Source of the DNA: Qipengyuania pelagi
GTDB taxonomy: Bacteria; Pseudomonadota; Alphaproteobacteria; Sphingomonadales; Sphingomonadaceae
Direction of reading: 5' to 3'
DNA length: 64,000 nucleotides
NCBI RefSeq assembly: GCF_009827295.1
Contig: NZ_WTYD01000001.1
Span: forward strand, 558,001 to 622,000
Shown: in pieces, positions 18,518 through 28,035 of the stretch
Numbering within the stretch: position 1 is the first letter of the stretch
Layout of the letters: each line of letters starts with the position of its first letter
The notes under the pieces: generated by a model
The model's database searches: none
What the model was told of the DNA's origin: nothing
Seen by the model: the letters and a program-made list of their open reading frames with translations, nothing else
Program-made: the position numbers and the translations under genes

Positions 18518-19354
18518 ATGGCACTGAAGAATTACAATCCGACGAGCCCCGCGCGCCGCGGCCTCATCCTCGTCGACAAGTCCGGCCTGTACAAGGGCAA
18601 GCCGGTCAAGTCGCTCACGGAAGGCAAGCGCAAGACGGGCGGCCGCAACAACAAGGGTCACAAGACCTCGCGCGGCATGGGCGGCGGTCACAAGCAGAAG
18701 TACCGCTTCATCGACTTCAAGCGTCGCAAGTGGGACGTCGAAGGCACTGTCGAGCGGATCGAATACGATCCCAACCGCACCGCCTTCATCGCGCTCGTAA
18801 GCTACGCCGATGGCGAGCAGGCCTACATCATCGCGCCGCAGCGTCTCGCTGTCGGTGACAAGGTCGTCGCCGGTGAGAAGACCGATACCAAGCCTGGCAA
18901 CGCCATGCTGCTGGGTCAGATGCCGGTCGGCACGATCTGCCACAATGTGGAGATGAAGCCGGGCAAGGGCGGGCAGATCGCCCGTTCCGCCGGGGCCTAT
19001 GTCCAGCTGGTCGGTCGCGATCGCGGCATGGTCATCGTGCGCCTCAATAGCGGCGAGCAGCGTTACCTGCGCGCCGACTGCATGGGCACCGTTGGCGCCG
19101 TGTCGAACCCCGACAACCAGAACCAGAACCTGGGCAAGGCCGGTCGCCGTCGCTGGATGGGCGTGAAGCCGCTGACGCGCGGTGTCGCCAAGAACCCGGT
19201 CGACCACCCGCATGGTGGTGGTGAAGGCCGGACCTCGGGCGGTCGTCACCCGGTCACTCCGTGGGGCAAGCCCACCAAGGGCGCCCGTACGCGCAACAAC
19301 AAGCAGACGGACAAGATGATCATCCGTTCGCGCCACGCCAAGAAGAAGAGGTAA
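18518..19354 (+). CDS. rplB: 50S ribosomal protein L2
   Basis: This 278-residue protein has the normal length. Visible signatures are [20 protein letters not shown] near the N-terminus, the two RNA-binding SH3-like folds, and [20 protein letters not shown] near the C-terminus with the conserved His (in HPHGGGEG) important for peptidyl transferase assembly. L2 is needed for subunit association. It begins 4 nt after rplW stops. Confidence 0.98.
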   Translation: MALKNYNPTSPARRGLILVDKSGLYKGKPVKSLTEGKRKTGGRNNKGHKTSRGMGGGHKQKYRFIDFKRRKWDVEGTVERIEYDPNRTAFIALVSYADGEQAYIIAPQRLAVGDKVVAGEKTDTKPGNAMLLGQMPVGTICHNVEMKPGKGGQIARSAGAYVQLVGRDRGMVIVRLNSGEQRYLRADCMGTVGAVSNPDNQNQNLGKAGRRRWMGVKPLTRGVAKNPVDHPHGGGEGRTSGGRHPVTPWGKPTKGARTRNNKQTDKMIIRSRHAKKKR

Positions 19355-19360
19355 GCGCAC

Positions 19361-19636
19361 ATGGCACGTTCCGTCTGGAAGGGTCCGTTCGTGGAACTCA
19401 GCCTTCTCAAGAAGGCCGAAACCGCGCAGGATGCGAGCAGCACCAAGCCGATCAAGACCTGGTCGCGGCGCAGCACGATCCTCCCCCAATTCGTCGGCCT
19501 GACGTTCAACGTCTACAATGGCCACAAGTTCATCCCGGTTTCCGTTTCGGAAGAAATGGTCGGCCACAAGCTCGGTGAATTCGCGCCCACGCGCACCTTC
19601 CCGGGCCACGCCGCCGACAAGAAGGGCAAGCGCTGA
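19361..19636 (+). CDS. rpsS: 30S ribosomal protein S19
   Basis: This 91-residue protein has the S19 signatures [54 protein letters not shown] and [15 protein letters not shown]19 binds the 30S head beside S13 and contacts the A-site tRNA region. It starts 6 nt after rplB stops and its TGA overlaps the rplV ATG by one base. Confidence 0.98.
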   Translation: MARSVWKGPFVELSLLKKAETAQDASSTKPIKTWSRRSTILPQFVGLTFNVYNGHKFIPVSVSEEMVGHKLGEFAPTRTFPGHAADKKGKR

Positions 19637-20013
19637 TGAGCAAGCAGAAGGCACCCCGCCGCGTCGGTGAGAACGAGGCTCTGGCCGTCGGCACCACGAT
19701 CCGTGGTTCGGCCCAGAAGCTGAACCTCGTCGCCGGTCTGATCCGCGGCAAGAAGGCCGAAGAGGCCCTCAACATCCTCGCTTTCTCCAAGAAGGCGATG
19801 GCGCGCGACGCCAGCAAGGTGCTCGCATCCGCGATCGCCAATGCGGAAAACAATCACGATCTGGATGTCGACGCTCTGGTCGTTGCGGAAGCTTCGGTCG
19901 GCAAGTCGATCACCATGAAGCGGTTCCACACGCGCGGCCGCGGCAAGTCCACGCGCATCCTCAAGCCGTTCAGCCGGCTGCGGATCGTGGTTCGCGAGCA
20001 GGAAGAGGCGTAA
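19636..20013 (+). CDS. rplV: 50S ribosomal protein L22
   Basis: This 125-residue protein carries the L22 core [20 protein letters not shown] and the long beta-hairpin ending [20 protein letters not shown], which lines the exit tunnel at the macrolide site. The N-terminus is a few residues longer than the E. coli protein. Its start overlaps the rpsS stop (TGATG). Confidence 0.97.
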   Translation: MSKQKAPRRVGENEALAVGTTIRGSAQKLNLVAGLIRGKKAEEALNILAFSKKAMARDASKVLASAIANAENNHDLDVDALVVAEASVGKSITMKRFHTRGRGKSTRILKPFSRLRIVVREQEEA

Positions 20014-20014
20014 C

Positions 20015-20710
20015 ATGGGTCACAAGAGCAATCCGATCGGTCTGCGCCTGCAGATCAACCGCACCTGGGACAGCCGCTGGTACGCCGAAGGGCGCGACTA
20101 TGCCAAGCTGCTCAGCGAGGACATCGAGATCCGCAAGCACATCGTCAGCTCGCTGCCCCAGGCCGCGATTTCGAAGGTGGTGATCGAGCGTCCGGCCAAG
20201 CTGTGCCGCATCTCGATCTATGCCGCGCGTCCCGGCGTCATCATCGGCAAGAAGGGCGCGGACATCGAGAAGCTGCGCTCCAAGCTCGCCACGATGACCG
20301 ACAGCGAAGTGAAGCTGAACATCGTCGAAATCCGCAAGCCGGAAGTCGATGCCAAGCTCGTCGCCCAGGGCATTGCCGACCAGCTGATCCGCCGCGTGGC
20401 GTTCCGCCGGGCGATGAAGCGTGCGATCCAGTCCGCCATGCGTCTGGGTGCCGAAGGCATCAAGATCGTGTGCGGCGGCCGTCTCGGCGGCGCGGAAATC
20501 GCGCGTGTCGAACAGTATCGCGAAGGCCGCGTGCCGCTTCACACGCTGCGCGCCAACATCGACTATGCCGAAGCCGAGGCGCTGACCGCCTATGGCATCA
20601 TCGGCATCAAGGTGTGGGTCTTCAAGGGCGAGATCCTCGGCCACGATCCGACCGCGCATGACCGTCTGATGATGGAATCGCAGACCTCGGGCGTGCGCCC
20701 CGCGCGCTGA
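20015..20710 (+). CDS. rpsC: 30S ribosomal protein S3
   Basis: This 231-residue protein starts [20 protein letters not shown]. It contains a KH domain ([20 protein letters not shown], the GxxG loop IGKKGAD) and a C-terminal domain with [20 protein letters not shown] and [10 protein letters not shown]3 forms part of the mRNA entry channel with helicase function. It starts one base after the rplV stop. Confidence 0.98.
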   Translation: MGHKSNPIGLRLQINRTWDSRWYAEGRDYAKLLSEDIEIRKHIVSSLPQAAISKVVIERPAKLCRISIYAARPGVIIGKKGADIEKLRSKLATMTDSEVKLNIVEIRKPEVDAKLVAQGIADQLIRRVAFRRAMKRAIQSAMRLGAEGIKIVCGGRLGGAEIARVEQYREGRVPLHTLRANIDYAEAEALTAYGIIGIKVWVFKGEILGHDPTAHDRLMMESQTSGVRPAR

Positions 20711-20732
20711 TTGCAGGACATAGGAAAGCACC

Positions 20733-21167
20733 ATGCTGCAACCGAAGAAAACCAAGTACCGCAAGGCGTTTAAGGGCCGTATCCACGGCAACGCCAAGGG
20801 CGGCACCGCGCTCAATTTCGGGTCCTACGGCCTGAAGGCGCTGGAGCCCGAGCGGATCACCGCGCGCCAGATCGAAGCGGCTCGCCGCGCGATCACGCGC
20901 CACATCAAGCGTCAGGGCCGTCTCTGGATCCGCGTGTTCCCGGACGTGCCGGTTTCGAAGAAGCCTGCCGAAGTCCGTCAGGGTAAGGGCAAGGGCTCGA
21001 TCGAATACTGGGCCGCCCGCGTGAAGCCGGGTCGCATCCTGTTCGAACTCGACGGTGTCGCGGGTCCGCTCGCCGCCGAAGCGTTCGAGCGTGCCGCGAT
21101 GAAGCTGCCCGTCAAGACCAAGGTCGTTGCCCGCCTCGGCGACACCTCGCACCTGGGAGGCGAATGA
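20733..21167 (+). CDS. rplP: 50S ribosomal protein L16
   Basis: This 144-residue protein begins [19 protein letters not shown] and contains [40 protein letters not shown] and MPVSKKP-like [18 protein letters not shown]. It continues to [14 protein letters not shown]16 organises the A-site tRNA elbow contacts on the 50S subunit. The stop overlaps the rpmC start region (ATGATG). Confidence 0.98.
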   Translation: MLQPKKTKYRKAFKGRIHGNAKGGTALNFGSYGLKALEPERITARQIEAARRAITRHIKRQGRLWIRVFPDVPVSKKPAEVRQGKGKGSIEYWAARVKPGRILFELDGVAGPLAAEAFERAAMKLPVKTKVVARLGDTSHLGGE

Positions 21168-21376
21168 TGAGCAAGACAGAAGACCTCCGCCAGAAGTCGG
21201 ACGATCAGCTCGCCGAAGAGCTGACCTCGCTCAAGCGCGAGCAGTTCAACCTGCGCTTCCAGGCCGCGACCAACCAGCTGGAAAAGCCGGCTCGCATCCG
21301 CGAAGTGCGCCGCTCGATCGCCACGATCAAGACGTTGCAGGGTGAACGCACCCGCGCAGCGGCTGCCAAGGCTTAA
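21167..21376 (+). CDS. rpmC: 50S ribosomal protein L29
   Basis: This 69-residue helical-hairpin protein has the L29 pattern [20 protein letters not shown] followed by [16 protein letters not shown]29 lies at the tunnel exit beside L23. Of the tandem ATGATG at 21164/21167, the second gives the better spacing (6 nt) from GGGAGG and the usual N-terminus MSKTEDLR; the first would overlap the rplP stop by 4 nt. Confidence 0.96.
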   Translation: MSKTEDLRQKSDDQLAEELTSLKREQFNLRFQAATNQLEKPARIREVRRSIATIKTLQGERTRAAAAKA

Positions 21377-21386
21377 GGAACAGATT

Positions 21387-21677
21387 ATGCCAAAGCGTAT
21401 CCTGATCGGCACGGTGACCTCGGACAAGACCGACAAGACCGTGACCGTGCTCGTCGAGCGCAAGGTGAAGCACCCGCTTTACGGGAAGATCATCCGCCGT
21501 TCGAAGAAGTATCACGCCCATGACGAGCAGAACGAGTACACGCTCGGCGACGTCGTGCGTATCGAAGAAACCAAGCCGATCTCGAAGACCAAGACCTGGC
21601 AGGTCAAGGACCGGGTGACGGCGGGCGGCACGCAGGCTGTCGAGGCTGACCTCGAAGTCGAAGCCGCAGGAAACTGA
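21387..21677 (+). CDS. rpsQ: 30S ribosomal protein S17
   Basis: This 96-residue OB-fold protein is S17: [60 protein letters not shown], then [11 protein letters not shown] 21387 follows AAGGAACAG; an earlier in-frame start at 21342 lies inside rpmC and is not needed. S17 helps fold the 5' domain of 16S rRNA. A 56-nt gap follows before rplN. Confidence 0.97.
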   Translation: MPKRILIGTVTSDKTDKTVTVLVERKVKHPLYGKIIRRSKKYHAHDEQNEYTLGDVVRIEETKPISKTKTWQVKDRVTAGGTQAVEADLEVEAAGN

Positions 21678-21733
21678 CGTAATCGGAACTGCCGGGCACC
21701 TGTCCCGGCAAGCCAAGAGAAGGAACCGGATCG

Positions 21734-22102
21734 ATGATCCAGATGCAATCCAATCTCGACGTCGCGGACAATAGCGGCGCCAAGCGCGTCCAGTGCATCA
21801 AGGTACTGGGCGGCTCGAAGCGCCGCACCGCGAGTGTCGGGGACGTGATCGTGGTTTCCGTGAAGGAAGCCCAGCCGCGCGCCAAGGTGAAGAAGGGCGA
21901 CGTCCATCGCGCGGTGATCGTCCGCACCAAGAAGGACGTTCGCCGTCCCGATGGTAGCGTGATCCGCTTCGACAGCAATGCCGCCGTGCTCGTGAACAAG
22001 AGCGAAGAGCCGATCGGCACCCGTATCTTCGGCCCGGTGGTGCGCGAACTGCGCGGCCGCGGCTTCATGAAGATCATCTCGCTCGCTCCGGAGGTGCTGT
22101 AA
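21734..22102 (+). CDS. rplN: 50S ribosomal protein L14
   Basis: This 122-residue protein shows [60 protein letters not shown] and [20 protein letters not shown], the standard L14 barrel. L14 forms intersubunit bridges and is the binding site of the silencing factor RsfS. It opens the spc-type gene set, and its stop overlaps rplX by one base. Confidence 0.98.
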   Translation: MIQMQSNLDVADNSGAKRVQCIKVLGGSKRRTASVGDVIVVSVKEAQPRAKVKKGDVHRAVIVRTKKDVRRPDGSVIRFDSNAAVLVNKSEEPIGTRIFGPVVRELRGRGFMKIISLAPEVL

Positions 22103-22422
22103 TGGCCGCCGCCAAGATCAAGAAGGGTGACACCGTCGTCGTCCTGTCCGGCAAGGACAAGGGCCAGACGGGCACGGTCGAGAAGGTCATGCCCAAGGAC
22201 GGCAAGATCGTCGTCGAAGGCGTGAACGTCGCCACCCGTCACCGCAAGCCGAACCAGCAGAACCCGCAAGGTGGCATCGACCGTTTCCCGGCCCCGATGC
22301 ACATCTCGAAGGTCGCGCTGGCCGATCCGAAGGACGGCAAGCCCACCCGCGTCCGTTTCGAAGAGAAGGACGGCAAAAAGGTGCGCGTCGCCGTGAAGTC
22401 CGGGGAGACCATCGATGGCTGA
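22102..22422 (+). CDS. rplX: 50S ribosomal protein L24
   Basis: This 106-residue protein has a KOW motif at the N-terminus ([20 protein letters not shown]), then [21 protein letters not shown]24 initiates 50S assembly near the tunnel exit. Its start overlaps the rplN stop (TAATG) and its end overlaps rplE by 8 nt. Confidence 0.97.
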   Translation: MAAAKIKKGDTVVVLSGKDKGQTGTVEKVMPKDGKIVVEGVNVATRHRKPNQQNPQGGIDRFPAPMHISKVALADPKDGKPTRVRFEEKDGKKVRVAVKSGETIDG

Positions 22423-23008
22423 TAACTACACGCCGCGCTTCAAGAAGAAGTACGAGGACGAGGTCGTCAAAGCGATGACCGAGAAGTTCGGTTACAAGAA
22501 CCGTCTTGAAGTCCCCCGGATCGAGAAGGTCACGCTCAACATGGGCGTGGGCGAGGCGAGCCAGGACAAGAAGAAGGTCCAGACCGCCGCCGAGGAAATG
22601 GCCCTGATCGCCGGTCAGAAGCCGGTCATCACCAAGGCCAAGAAGTCGATCGCCCAGTTCAAGCTGCGCGAAGGCATGCCGATCGGTGCGAAGGTTACTC
22701 TGCGCCGCGACCGCATGTACGAATTCATGGACCGCCTGGTCACCATCGCCATGCCCCGCATCCGCGACTTTCGCGGCCTCAACCCGAAGAGCTTCGACGG
22801 GCGCGGCAATTACGCGATGGGCATGAAGGAACAGATCGTGTTCCCCGAGATCAGCTACGACCGGATCGAAAAGGTCCGTGGCATGGATATCATCGTGACC
22901 ACCACGGCGAAGACCGACGATGAGGCGCGCGAGCTGCTGCGTCTGTTCGGTTTCCCGTTCCCGGCCCCCGAAGGCCAGGAAGCGTCACAAGAGAAGGAAG
23001 CGGCGTGA
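22415..23008 (+). CDS. rplE: 50S ribosomal protein L5
   Basis: This 197-residue protein contains the L5 segments [58 protein letters not shown] and [20 protein letters not shown]. It is about 18 residues longer than E. coli L5 because of a short C-terminal tail after LRLFGFPF. L5 binds 5S rRNA and the P-site tRNA elbow. Confidence 0.98.
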   Translation: MADNYTPRFKKKYEDEVVKAMTEKFGYKNRLEVPRIEKVTLNMGVGEASQDKKKVQTAAEEMALIAGQKPVITKAKKSIAQFKLREGMPIGAKVTLRRDRMYEFMDRLVTIAMPRIRDFRGLNPKSFDGRGNYAMGMKEQIVFPEISYDRIEKVRGMDIIVTTTAKTDDEARELLRLFGFPFPAPEGQEASQEKEAA

Positions 23009-23034
23009 GCCGCTAAGAGAGGAACTTAAGTCCA

Positions 23035-23340
23035 ATGGCGAAACTGAGTTCGATCAATAAGAACGAGAAGCGCAAGAAGCTCGTCAAGCAGTATGCTGCG
23101 AAGTACGAGAAGCTGAAGGCGATCGCGGACGACAAGTCGGCCGACGAGAGCGATCGGCTGATGGCGCGCCTGAAGATGGCGGAACTGCCGCGCAATGCGA
23201 ACCCCACGCGCGTGCGCAACCGCTGCTCCACCACCGGCCGCCCGCGCGGCTATTACCGCAAGTTCGGCATCAACCGCATCGAGCTGCGGGATCTTGGCAA
23301 TAAAGGCCTGATCCCCGGCCTGACCAAGTCGAGCTGGTGA
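23035..23340 (+). CDS. rpsN: 30S ribosomal protein S14 (zinc-free type)
   Basis: This 101-residue protein is the long, cysteine-poor type of S14: [20 protein letters not shown], then [20 protein letters not shown] and [20 protein letters not shown]. The CxxC pairs of zinc-binding S14 are absent, as usual for alphaproteobacteria. It assembles into the 30S head. Confidence 0.97.
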   Translation: MAKLSSINKNEKRKKLVKQYAAKYEKLKAIADDKSADESDRLMARLKMAELPRNANPTRVRNRCSTTGRPRGYYRKFGINRIELRDLGNKGLIPGLTKSSW

Positions 23341-23351
23341 GGATCTAGACC

Positions 23352-23747
23352 ATGGCATTGACCGATCCCCTGGGTGATATGCTCACCCGTATCCGCAACG
23401 GCCAGCAGGCGAAGAAGGACAGCGTCCTCTCGCCCGCCAGCAAGCTGCGCGCGAACGTCCTGGAAGTGCTCCAGCGCGAAGGCTACATCCGTGGCTACAG
23501 CGAAGACGACAGCGGCAAGCACAAGGCGCTGCGGATCGAACTGAAGTATTTCGAGGGCGAGCCTGCGATCAAGCACGTCGCCCGCGTCTCCAAGCCGGGC
23601 CGCCGCGTCTATTCGGGGTCGAAGGACCTTCCGAACGTGCGCAACGGCCTTGGCATCACCATCGTCTCGACCCCGCGCGGCGTGCTTTCGGACAACGAAG
23701 CGCGTAGCGAGAATGTCGGCGGCGAAGTGCTGGCGGAGGTGTTCTGA
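23352..23747 (+). CDS. rpsH: 30S ribosomal protein S8
   Basis: This 131-residue protein begins [20 protein letters not shown] and ends with [20 protein letters not shown] then [11 protein letters not shown]. Both are S8 hallmarks. S8 binds the central domain of 16S rRNA and in E. coli represses the spc operon at rplE. The stop overlaps the rplF ATG by one base. Confidence 0.98.
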   Translation: MALTDPLGDMLTRIRNGQQAKKDSVLSPASKLRANVLEVLQREGYIRGYSEDDSGKHKALRIELKYFEGEPAIKHVARVSKPGRRVYSGSKDLPNVRNGLGITIVSTPRGVLSDNEARSENVGGEVLAEVF

Positions 23748-24280
23748 TGAGCCGCATCGGTAAACGTCCGGTGGCGATCCCCAGCGGGGTCACTGCCAAT
23801 ATCGACGGCAAGACGCTGTCGGTGAAGGGCCCCAAGGGCACTCTCACCATGGGTCTTTCCGACCTCATCGACTACAAGGTCGAGGACGAGGGCATCTCGG
23901 TCCAGCCCGCGAACGATACGCAGAAGGCGCGCGCTTTCTGGGGTATGCAGCGCACGATGGTTTCGAACCTGGTCGAAGGCGTCACGGAAGGCTTTTCCAA
24001 GACGCTGCAGATCTCGGGTGTCGGCTATCGCGCCTCGACGCAGGGCAGCAAGCTCAAGCTTCAGCTCGGCTATTCGCATGACGTCGATCTCGACGTTCCC
24101 GAAGGTCTGGATGTGAAGACGCCCGACCAGACGACGATCATCGTCTCGGGCATCGACAAGCAGAAGGTCGGCCAGTTCGCCGCAGAAATCCGCCGCTGGC
24201 GCAAGCCCGAACCCTACAAGGGCAAGGGTATCAAGTACCAGGGCGAGTATATCTTCCGCAAGGAAGGGAAGAAGAAGTAA
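23747..24280 (+). CDS. rplF: 50S ribosomal protein L6
   Basis: This 177-residue protein has the tandem L6 domains: [20 protein letters not shown] at the start and the conserved C-terminal [20 protein letters not shown], which contacts the sarcin-ricin loop region. Residues 88-95 read LVEGVTEGF, as usual. Start overlaps the rpsH stop (TGATG). Confidence 0.98.
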   Translation: MSRIGKRPVAIPSGVTANIDGKTLSVKGPKGTLTMGLSDLIDYKVEDEGISVQPANDTQKARAFWGMQRTMVSNLVEGVTEGFSKTLQISGVGYRASTQGSKLKLQLGYSHDVDLDVPEGLDVKTPDQTTIIVSGIDKQKVGQFAAEIRRWRKPEPYKGKGIKYQGEYIFRKEGKKK

Positions 24281-24281
24281 G

Positions 24282-24626
24282 ATGGCCAAGCTTTCCCTCT
24301 TCGAACGCCGTCGCCGCCGTGTCCGCACGGCGCTCCGCAACCGTGCGGGCGGCAAGCCGCGTCTTTCGGTGCACCGCACCGGCAAGCACATCTACGCGCA
24401 GATCATCGACGATGCCGCCGGCAAGACCGTCGCCGCAGCCTCCACGCTGGGCGCCTCGGGTTCGGGTGCCAATGTCGATGCCGCGCAGAAGGTCGGCAAG
24501 GACATCGCCGCCGCCGCCAAGAAGGCCGGCGTGACCACCGTCGTGTTCGACCGCGGTGGCTTCCTGTTCCATGGCCGCGTCAAGGCGCTGGCCGATGCCG
24601 CCCGTGAAGGCGGGCTGGAGTTCTGA
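24282..24626 (+). CDS. rplR: 50S ribosomal protein L18
   Basis: This 114-residue protein binds 5S rRNA. The N-terminal basic segment ([20 protein letters not shown]) and the C-terminal core ending [20 protein letters not shown] then REGGLEF are diagnostic. It begins one base after the rplF stop. Confidence 0.98.
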   Translation: MAKLSLFERRRRRVRTALRNRAGGKPRLSVHRTGKHIYAQIIDDAAGKTVAAASTLGASGSGANVDAAQKVGKDIAAAAKKAGVTTVVFDRGGFLFHGRVKALADAAREGGLEF

Positions 24627-24628
24627 TT

Positions 24629-25477
24629 ATGGCCGACGAGAACAAGACCCCCGAAGACAATGCGGCTCCCGCCGTGGCGGACACGCCCGAAGTCGCGAAG
24701 GCCAAGGCTGACGCCGGTGTCGCGACTGCGGAAACCGAACACGCCGTGACCAACGAGCAGCCCGCCGTGGCCGATACGCCGTCCGAAGCTGCCGACAACC
24801 AGTCGCCCGCTCAGGGCGCCGAAGGCCAGCCGCGTCAGCGTGGTGGCCGTGGCGGCGGCGATCGCGGCGGACGTGATGGTGGTGGCCGTGGTCGTGGTCG
24901 TGGTCGCGACGATCGTCGCGGCGGACGACGCGAGGAAGAAGACGACGGCATCATTGAGAAGCTCGTCCACATCAACCGCGTCTCCAAGACCGTGAAGGGC
25001 GGCAAGCGCTTCGGTTTCGCAGCGCTGGTCGTGGTCGGTGACGGCTCGGGCCGCGTCGGTTTCGGCAAGGGCAAGGCCCGCGAAGTGCCGGAAGCGATCA
25101 GCAAGGCGACCGCCGCTGCGCGCAAGCACATGATCCGCGTTCCGTTGAAGGACGGCCGCACCCTCCACCATGACGGCAATGGCCGTTTCGGTGCAGGTAA
25201 GGTGACCGTGCGTACGGCTCCGGCAGGTACCGGCATCATCGCCGGTGGTCCGATGCGCGCCGTGTTCGAAAGCCTTGGCGTCGCCGACGTGGTGACCAAG
25301 TCGGTCGGCACGTCCAATCCCTACAACATGATCCGTGCGACCTTCGATGCGCTGCAGGACCAGACGTCGCCGAAATCGGTGGCGCAGCGTCGCGGCAAGA
25401 AGATCGCCGACCTCCTCGGTCGCGGTGGATCGAACGAGGCCGAGGCGCAAGCCGACGCCGCGGCTCTTGTGGAGTAA
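24629..25477 (+). CDS. rpsE: 30S ribosomal protein S5 with disordered RGG-rich N-terminal extension
   Basis: This 282-residue protein is far longer than typical S5 (about 165-170). Residues about 105-265 are the normal protein: [40 protein letters not shown] and [20 protein letters not shown], which include the mRNA-entry loop. Residues 1-66 are Ala/Glu/Asp/Pro-rich and disordered. Residues 68-101 are an Arg/Gly tract with repeated [11 protein letters not shown] and DDRRGG units, resembling eukaryotic RGG boxes that bind RNA. It begins 2 nt after rplR stops and the reading frame continues without interruption, so the extension is real coding sequence. Similar but often shorter extensions occur in related sphingomonads (from memory). 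Confidence 0.96.
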   Translation: MADENKTPEDNAAPAVADTPEVAKAKADAGVATAETEHAVTNEQPAVADTPSEAADNQSPAQGAEGQPRQRGGRGGGDRGGRDGGGRGRGRGRDDRRGGRREEEDDGIIEKLVHINRVSKTVKGGKRFGFAALVVVGDGSGRVGFGKGKAREVPEAISKATAAARKHMIRVPLKDGRTLHHDGNGRFGAGKVTVRTAPAGTGIIAGGPMRAVFESLGVADVVTKSVGTSNPYNMIRATFDALQDQTSPKSVAQRRGKKIADLLGRGGSNEAEAQADAAALVE

Positions 25478-25482
25478 TCGAG

Positions 25483-25668
25483 ATGGCTGACAAAAAAACC
25501 ATCACCATCAAGCAGATCGGTTCGCCGCTGCGTCGGCCCGAGAGCCAGCGCAAGATCCTGATCGGCCTGGGCCTCAACAAGATGCACAAGACCGTGACCC
25601 GCCAGGACACCCCCGAGGTGCGCGGCGCGATCGCCAAGGTCCCGCATCTGGTCGCTATCGTCGACTGA
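25483..25668 (+). CDS. rpmD: 50S ribosomal protein L30
   Basis: This 61-residue protein has the single L30 fold: [20 protein letters not shown], then [20 protein letters not shown] and the [12 protein letters not shown] end. It starts 5 nt after rpsE. Normally rplO follows at once; here a terminator and an antisense gene intervene. Confidence 0.97.
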   Translation: MADKKTITIKQIGSPLRRPESQRKILIGLGLNKMHKTVTRQDTPEVRGAIAKVPHLVAIVD

Positions 25669-25706
25669 GATACGCGACCTTCCTTGAAGGTGGCACAAAT
25701 TAGAAA

Positions 25707-25741
25707 GGCCGGGCAGCGTGGTACGCTGTCCGGCCCTTTTT
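25707..25741 (+). terminator. Rho-independent terminator after rpmD
   Basis: A 12-bp stem with one mismatch/wobble (GGCCGGGCAGCG at 25707-25718, CGCTGTCCGGCC at 25724-25735) is followed by CTTTTT. The U-tract overlaps the stop codon of the convergent glycosyltransferase. It splits the spc operon. Confidence 0.9.
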
Positions 25742-27242
25742 AGTTTTGCGGCTGTGGCGAAGATAGGGCGGTCGGGTCGCCCCGGCACAAGCCATAGACC
25801 GTCACCGTATGGCCCCACCGATCCTTCATGCTGGCCATGGGGCGGCAGTTTCTCGTGATATAGGCGCGAACGAGCCGGTCCGTCTGTCGATTGGTATGGG
25901 GGAAGGTGCGATCGACGACCACGCCCGGCCTTGCGGCAAGAAGGCGCCTAACCTCCGGCAGCGTGGGGATATGGCTCACGTCGCGCTCTTCCGCCTGATA
26001 AAGATGGTTGGGGAAGGCGAGCGGGGTCGGGAAGGGTGAGCCCGTCATCGTGTAGAGCAAGGGCGGGCCATCGAAGACGAGAAGGTCGCCGCCGCCCACC
26101 TTGCCGCGATTTACGCCATCCACCAGCCGCTCCATCCCGGCCCGCACCCTTTGGGTCTGGGGATTGTCGACATAAATGTAGAAAAGCAGCGGCGGGATGG
26201 CTGTGCTCGCCAGCAGGATCCAGCCTCGGGCCCGAAGATGGGTGGCCGCTGGCGCCAGGACGCATAACGGTGCGATCAGCGGCAGGGCATAATGGAGGTA
26301 GAACGAGGGCAGGGCGAAGAACCCGACCAGCGCTGCGAGCATCCAGCCGACCAAGAGGCTTCGCGCCGCTCGCGGGAGAAAGAAGCAGCCGACGATCGCG
26401 CTGGCCAGCAAGGGGGCGAGCATTCCGGCAATGACTTCGAGCCGCAATCCGGCGCCCGCTTCCTCGGCAGGCTTGCGCAGATTCGAAAGGACCATGGCGG
26501 TCCAATATTCGTCCCAATACCCATGCAGGAAATACCAGATCGCGAAAGCCGCCGAGGGAAGCAAAGCGAGCAGGGCCCAGACCATGATGCGCCGGATCGT
26601 GATCGAATGCGGCATTCTCGCGCGGATTTGCGTCGCGGCGGCGAAGAGGCCGAAAAACGCCGCTTCGAACACCGCACTTGTCTTGATGGCGACCGCCAGG
26701 CCCGCACACAGCATCGCGATCCCGATTCGCAGCGCGGTCCCGCGCTCTTCCATCCGCGACAGGCTCGCGAGCAGGAGCAGGGCGGCAAGAGCCACGAACA
26801 GATTGTAGAATACCGCGCTCTGCCCGCCATACCCGTTGAAGGCGTAGATCGAGAAGATGTAGGTCGCGCCGCCAAAACCCGCGGCGGGGGCTCCGCAAAT
26901 ATGCCTCGCAGCGCGATAGATGACGAAGGCGGTCGCTCCGGCGAATATGGCTGCGACGATCTGGTAGGTGACGAATTGGTCCGAGATCGCGGCGATGCCC
27001 GCAAAGAGCAGGAAATGGCCCGGCGGCTTGCGATCCCATATGTCGACGAAGGGGATGGCGCCGTGCAGCATCTCGACGCCTGCGGCGAAATAAAAGGTTT
27101 CGTCGACATAGAGATCGGGATGCCCGAAAGTCGCGGCCCGGCTCAGAAACGCTAGCAGGAGAAATCCCGCCAGCGCGATCCCGCCGCGATACCAGCGGCC
27201 CGGCTGTTTCGGCGTCGTGAAGGAAGGGATCGGGATGGCCAT
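25740..27242 (-). CDS. GT39/ArnT-like polytopic glycosyltransferase, antisense within the spc operon
   Basis: This 500-residue membrane protein has about 11 hydrophobic segments and a soluble C-terminal domain of roughly 130 residues. The first periplasmic loop reads [20 protein letters not shown] then [11 protein letters not shown]. The DE pair and DRKPPG/HPP-type signature fit GT-C enzymes that use polyprenyl-phosphate sugars (PMT_2 / ArnT-like). The ATG at 27242 precedes the first helix; an earlier start at 27299 is possible. It is transcribed against the ribosomal genes on both sides, ends inside the rpmD terminator, and lies where rplO should directly follow rpmD. Its ordinary codon choice contrasts with the highly biased neighbours. 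The acceptor is unknown. Confidence 0.85.
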   Translation of the reverse strand: MAIPIPSFTTPKQPGRWYRGGIALAGFLLLAFLSRAATFGHPDLYVDETFYFAAGVEMLHGAIPFVDIWDRKPPGHFLLFAGIAAISDQFVTYQIVAAIFAGATAFVIYRAARHICGAPAAGFGGATYIFSIYAFNGYGGQSAVFYNLFVALAALLLLASLSRMEERGTALRIGIAMLCAGLAVAIKTSAVFEAAFFGLFAAATQIRARMPHSITIRRIMVWALLALLPSAAFAIWYFLHGYWDEYWTAMVLSNLRKPAEEAGAGLRLEVIAGMLAPLLASAIVGCFFLPRAARSLLVGWMLAALVGFFALPSFYLHYALPLIAPLCVLAPAATHLRARGWILLASTAIPPLLFYIYVDNPQTQRVRAGMERLVDGVNRGKVGGGDLLVFDGPPLLYTMTGSPFPTPLAFPNHLYQAEERDVSHIPTLPEVRRLLAARPGVVVDRTFPHTNRQTDRLVRAYITRNCRPMASMKDRWGHTVTVYGLCRGDPTALSSPQPQN

Positions 27243-27406
27243 CTCTACCGCATGTCCGCCTGCATCGTTTCTCGCGCCGTGTGAAACCCGCCGCGTCATG
27301 CGGCAGAATCATTGGGGTCGACAACCGGCGGCAAAACTCCTATCGGCCCCCCTTTCCAACAGCGCGCACCCCTTTAGGGGGCCTAGAAAGCGAAAGCGAG
27401 TGCACT

Positions 27407-27931
27407 ATGAAACTGAATGATATCCGCGACAATCCCGGCGCCCGTAAAGAGCGTATGCGCGTGGGCCGTGGCATCGGCTCGGGCAAGGGCAAGACCGGCG
27501 GACGTGGCCAGAAGGGCCAGAAGAGCCGTTCGGGCGTCGCCATCAAGGGCTTCGAAGGCGGCCAGATGCCGCTTCACATGCGCCTGCCGAAGCGCGGCTT
27601 CAACAATCCGTTCGGCAAGGATTTCGCCGAAGTGAACCTCGGCATGGTCCAGAAGTTCATCGATGCGGGCAAGCTCGACGCCAAGGCGACGCTCGACCAC
27701 GAAACGCTGAAGGCCGCTGGCCTTGCCCGTGGCGGCAAGGATGGCGTGCGCCTCCTCGGCAAGGGCGAGCTGACCGCGAAGGTCGCGTTCAAGGTCGCCG
27801 GTGCGTCGAAGGGCGCGATCGAAGCGGTCGAGAAGGCCGGCGGTTCGGTCGAGGTGATCGCTGCCAAGCAGCCGGAGCACGAGAAGAAAGCCGCTCGCAC
27901 CGAAGCGAACAAGGCCAAGAAGGCCAAGTAA
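27407..27931 (+). CDS. rplO: 50S ribosomal protein L15
   Basis: This 174-residue protein shows the Gly/Arg-rich L15 N-terminus ([20 protein letters not shown], then [20 protein letters not shown]) and [20 protein letters not shown]. The C-terminal half has a Lys/Ala-rich tail about 25 residues longer than in E. coli. L15 is a late assembly protein of the 50S core. ATG 27407 is the only start that gives this N-terminus. Because of the antisense insertion, it needs its own promoter in the 164-bp gap; I see only a weak -10-like CCTATC around 27340 there. Confidence 0.97.
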   Translation: MKLNDIRDNPGARKERMRVGRGIGSGKGKTGGRGQKGQKSRSGVAIKGFEGGQMPLHMRLPKRGFNNPFGKDFAEVNLGMVQKFIDAGKLDAKATLDHETLKAAGLARGGKDGVRLLGKGELTAKVAFKVAGASKGAIEAVEKAGGSVEVIAAKQPEHEKKAARTEANKAKKAK

Positions 27932-27950
27932 GCGGGAAAATCACGGGGTG

Positions 27951-28005
27951 GGGGTTCGACATCGTGCGAACCCCTCCCTATCTACCCCTCCATCGCCGGG
28001 AGGGG
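27951..28005 (+). promoter_or_regulatory. Two hairpins between rplO and secY
   Basis: GGGGTTCG (27951-27958) pairs with CGAACCCC (27967-27974), and CCCCTCC (27985-27991) with GGAGGGG (27999-28005). Neither is followed by a U-tract, so partial termination or message processing between rplO and secY is more likely than full termination. Confidence 0.45.
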
Positions 28006-28035
28006 CCGGCACCAAGCTAGGATCGACATTTCGAC

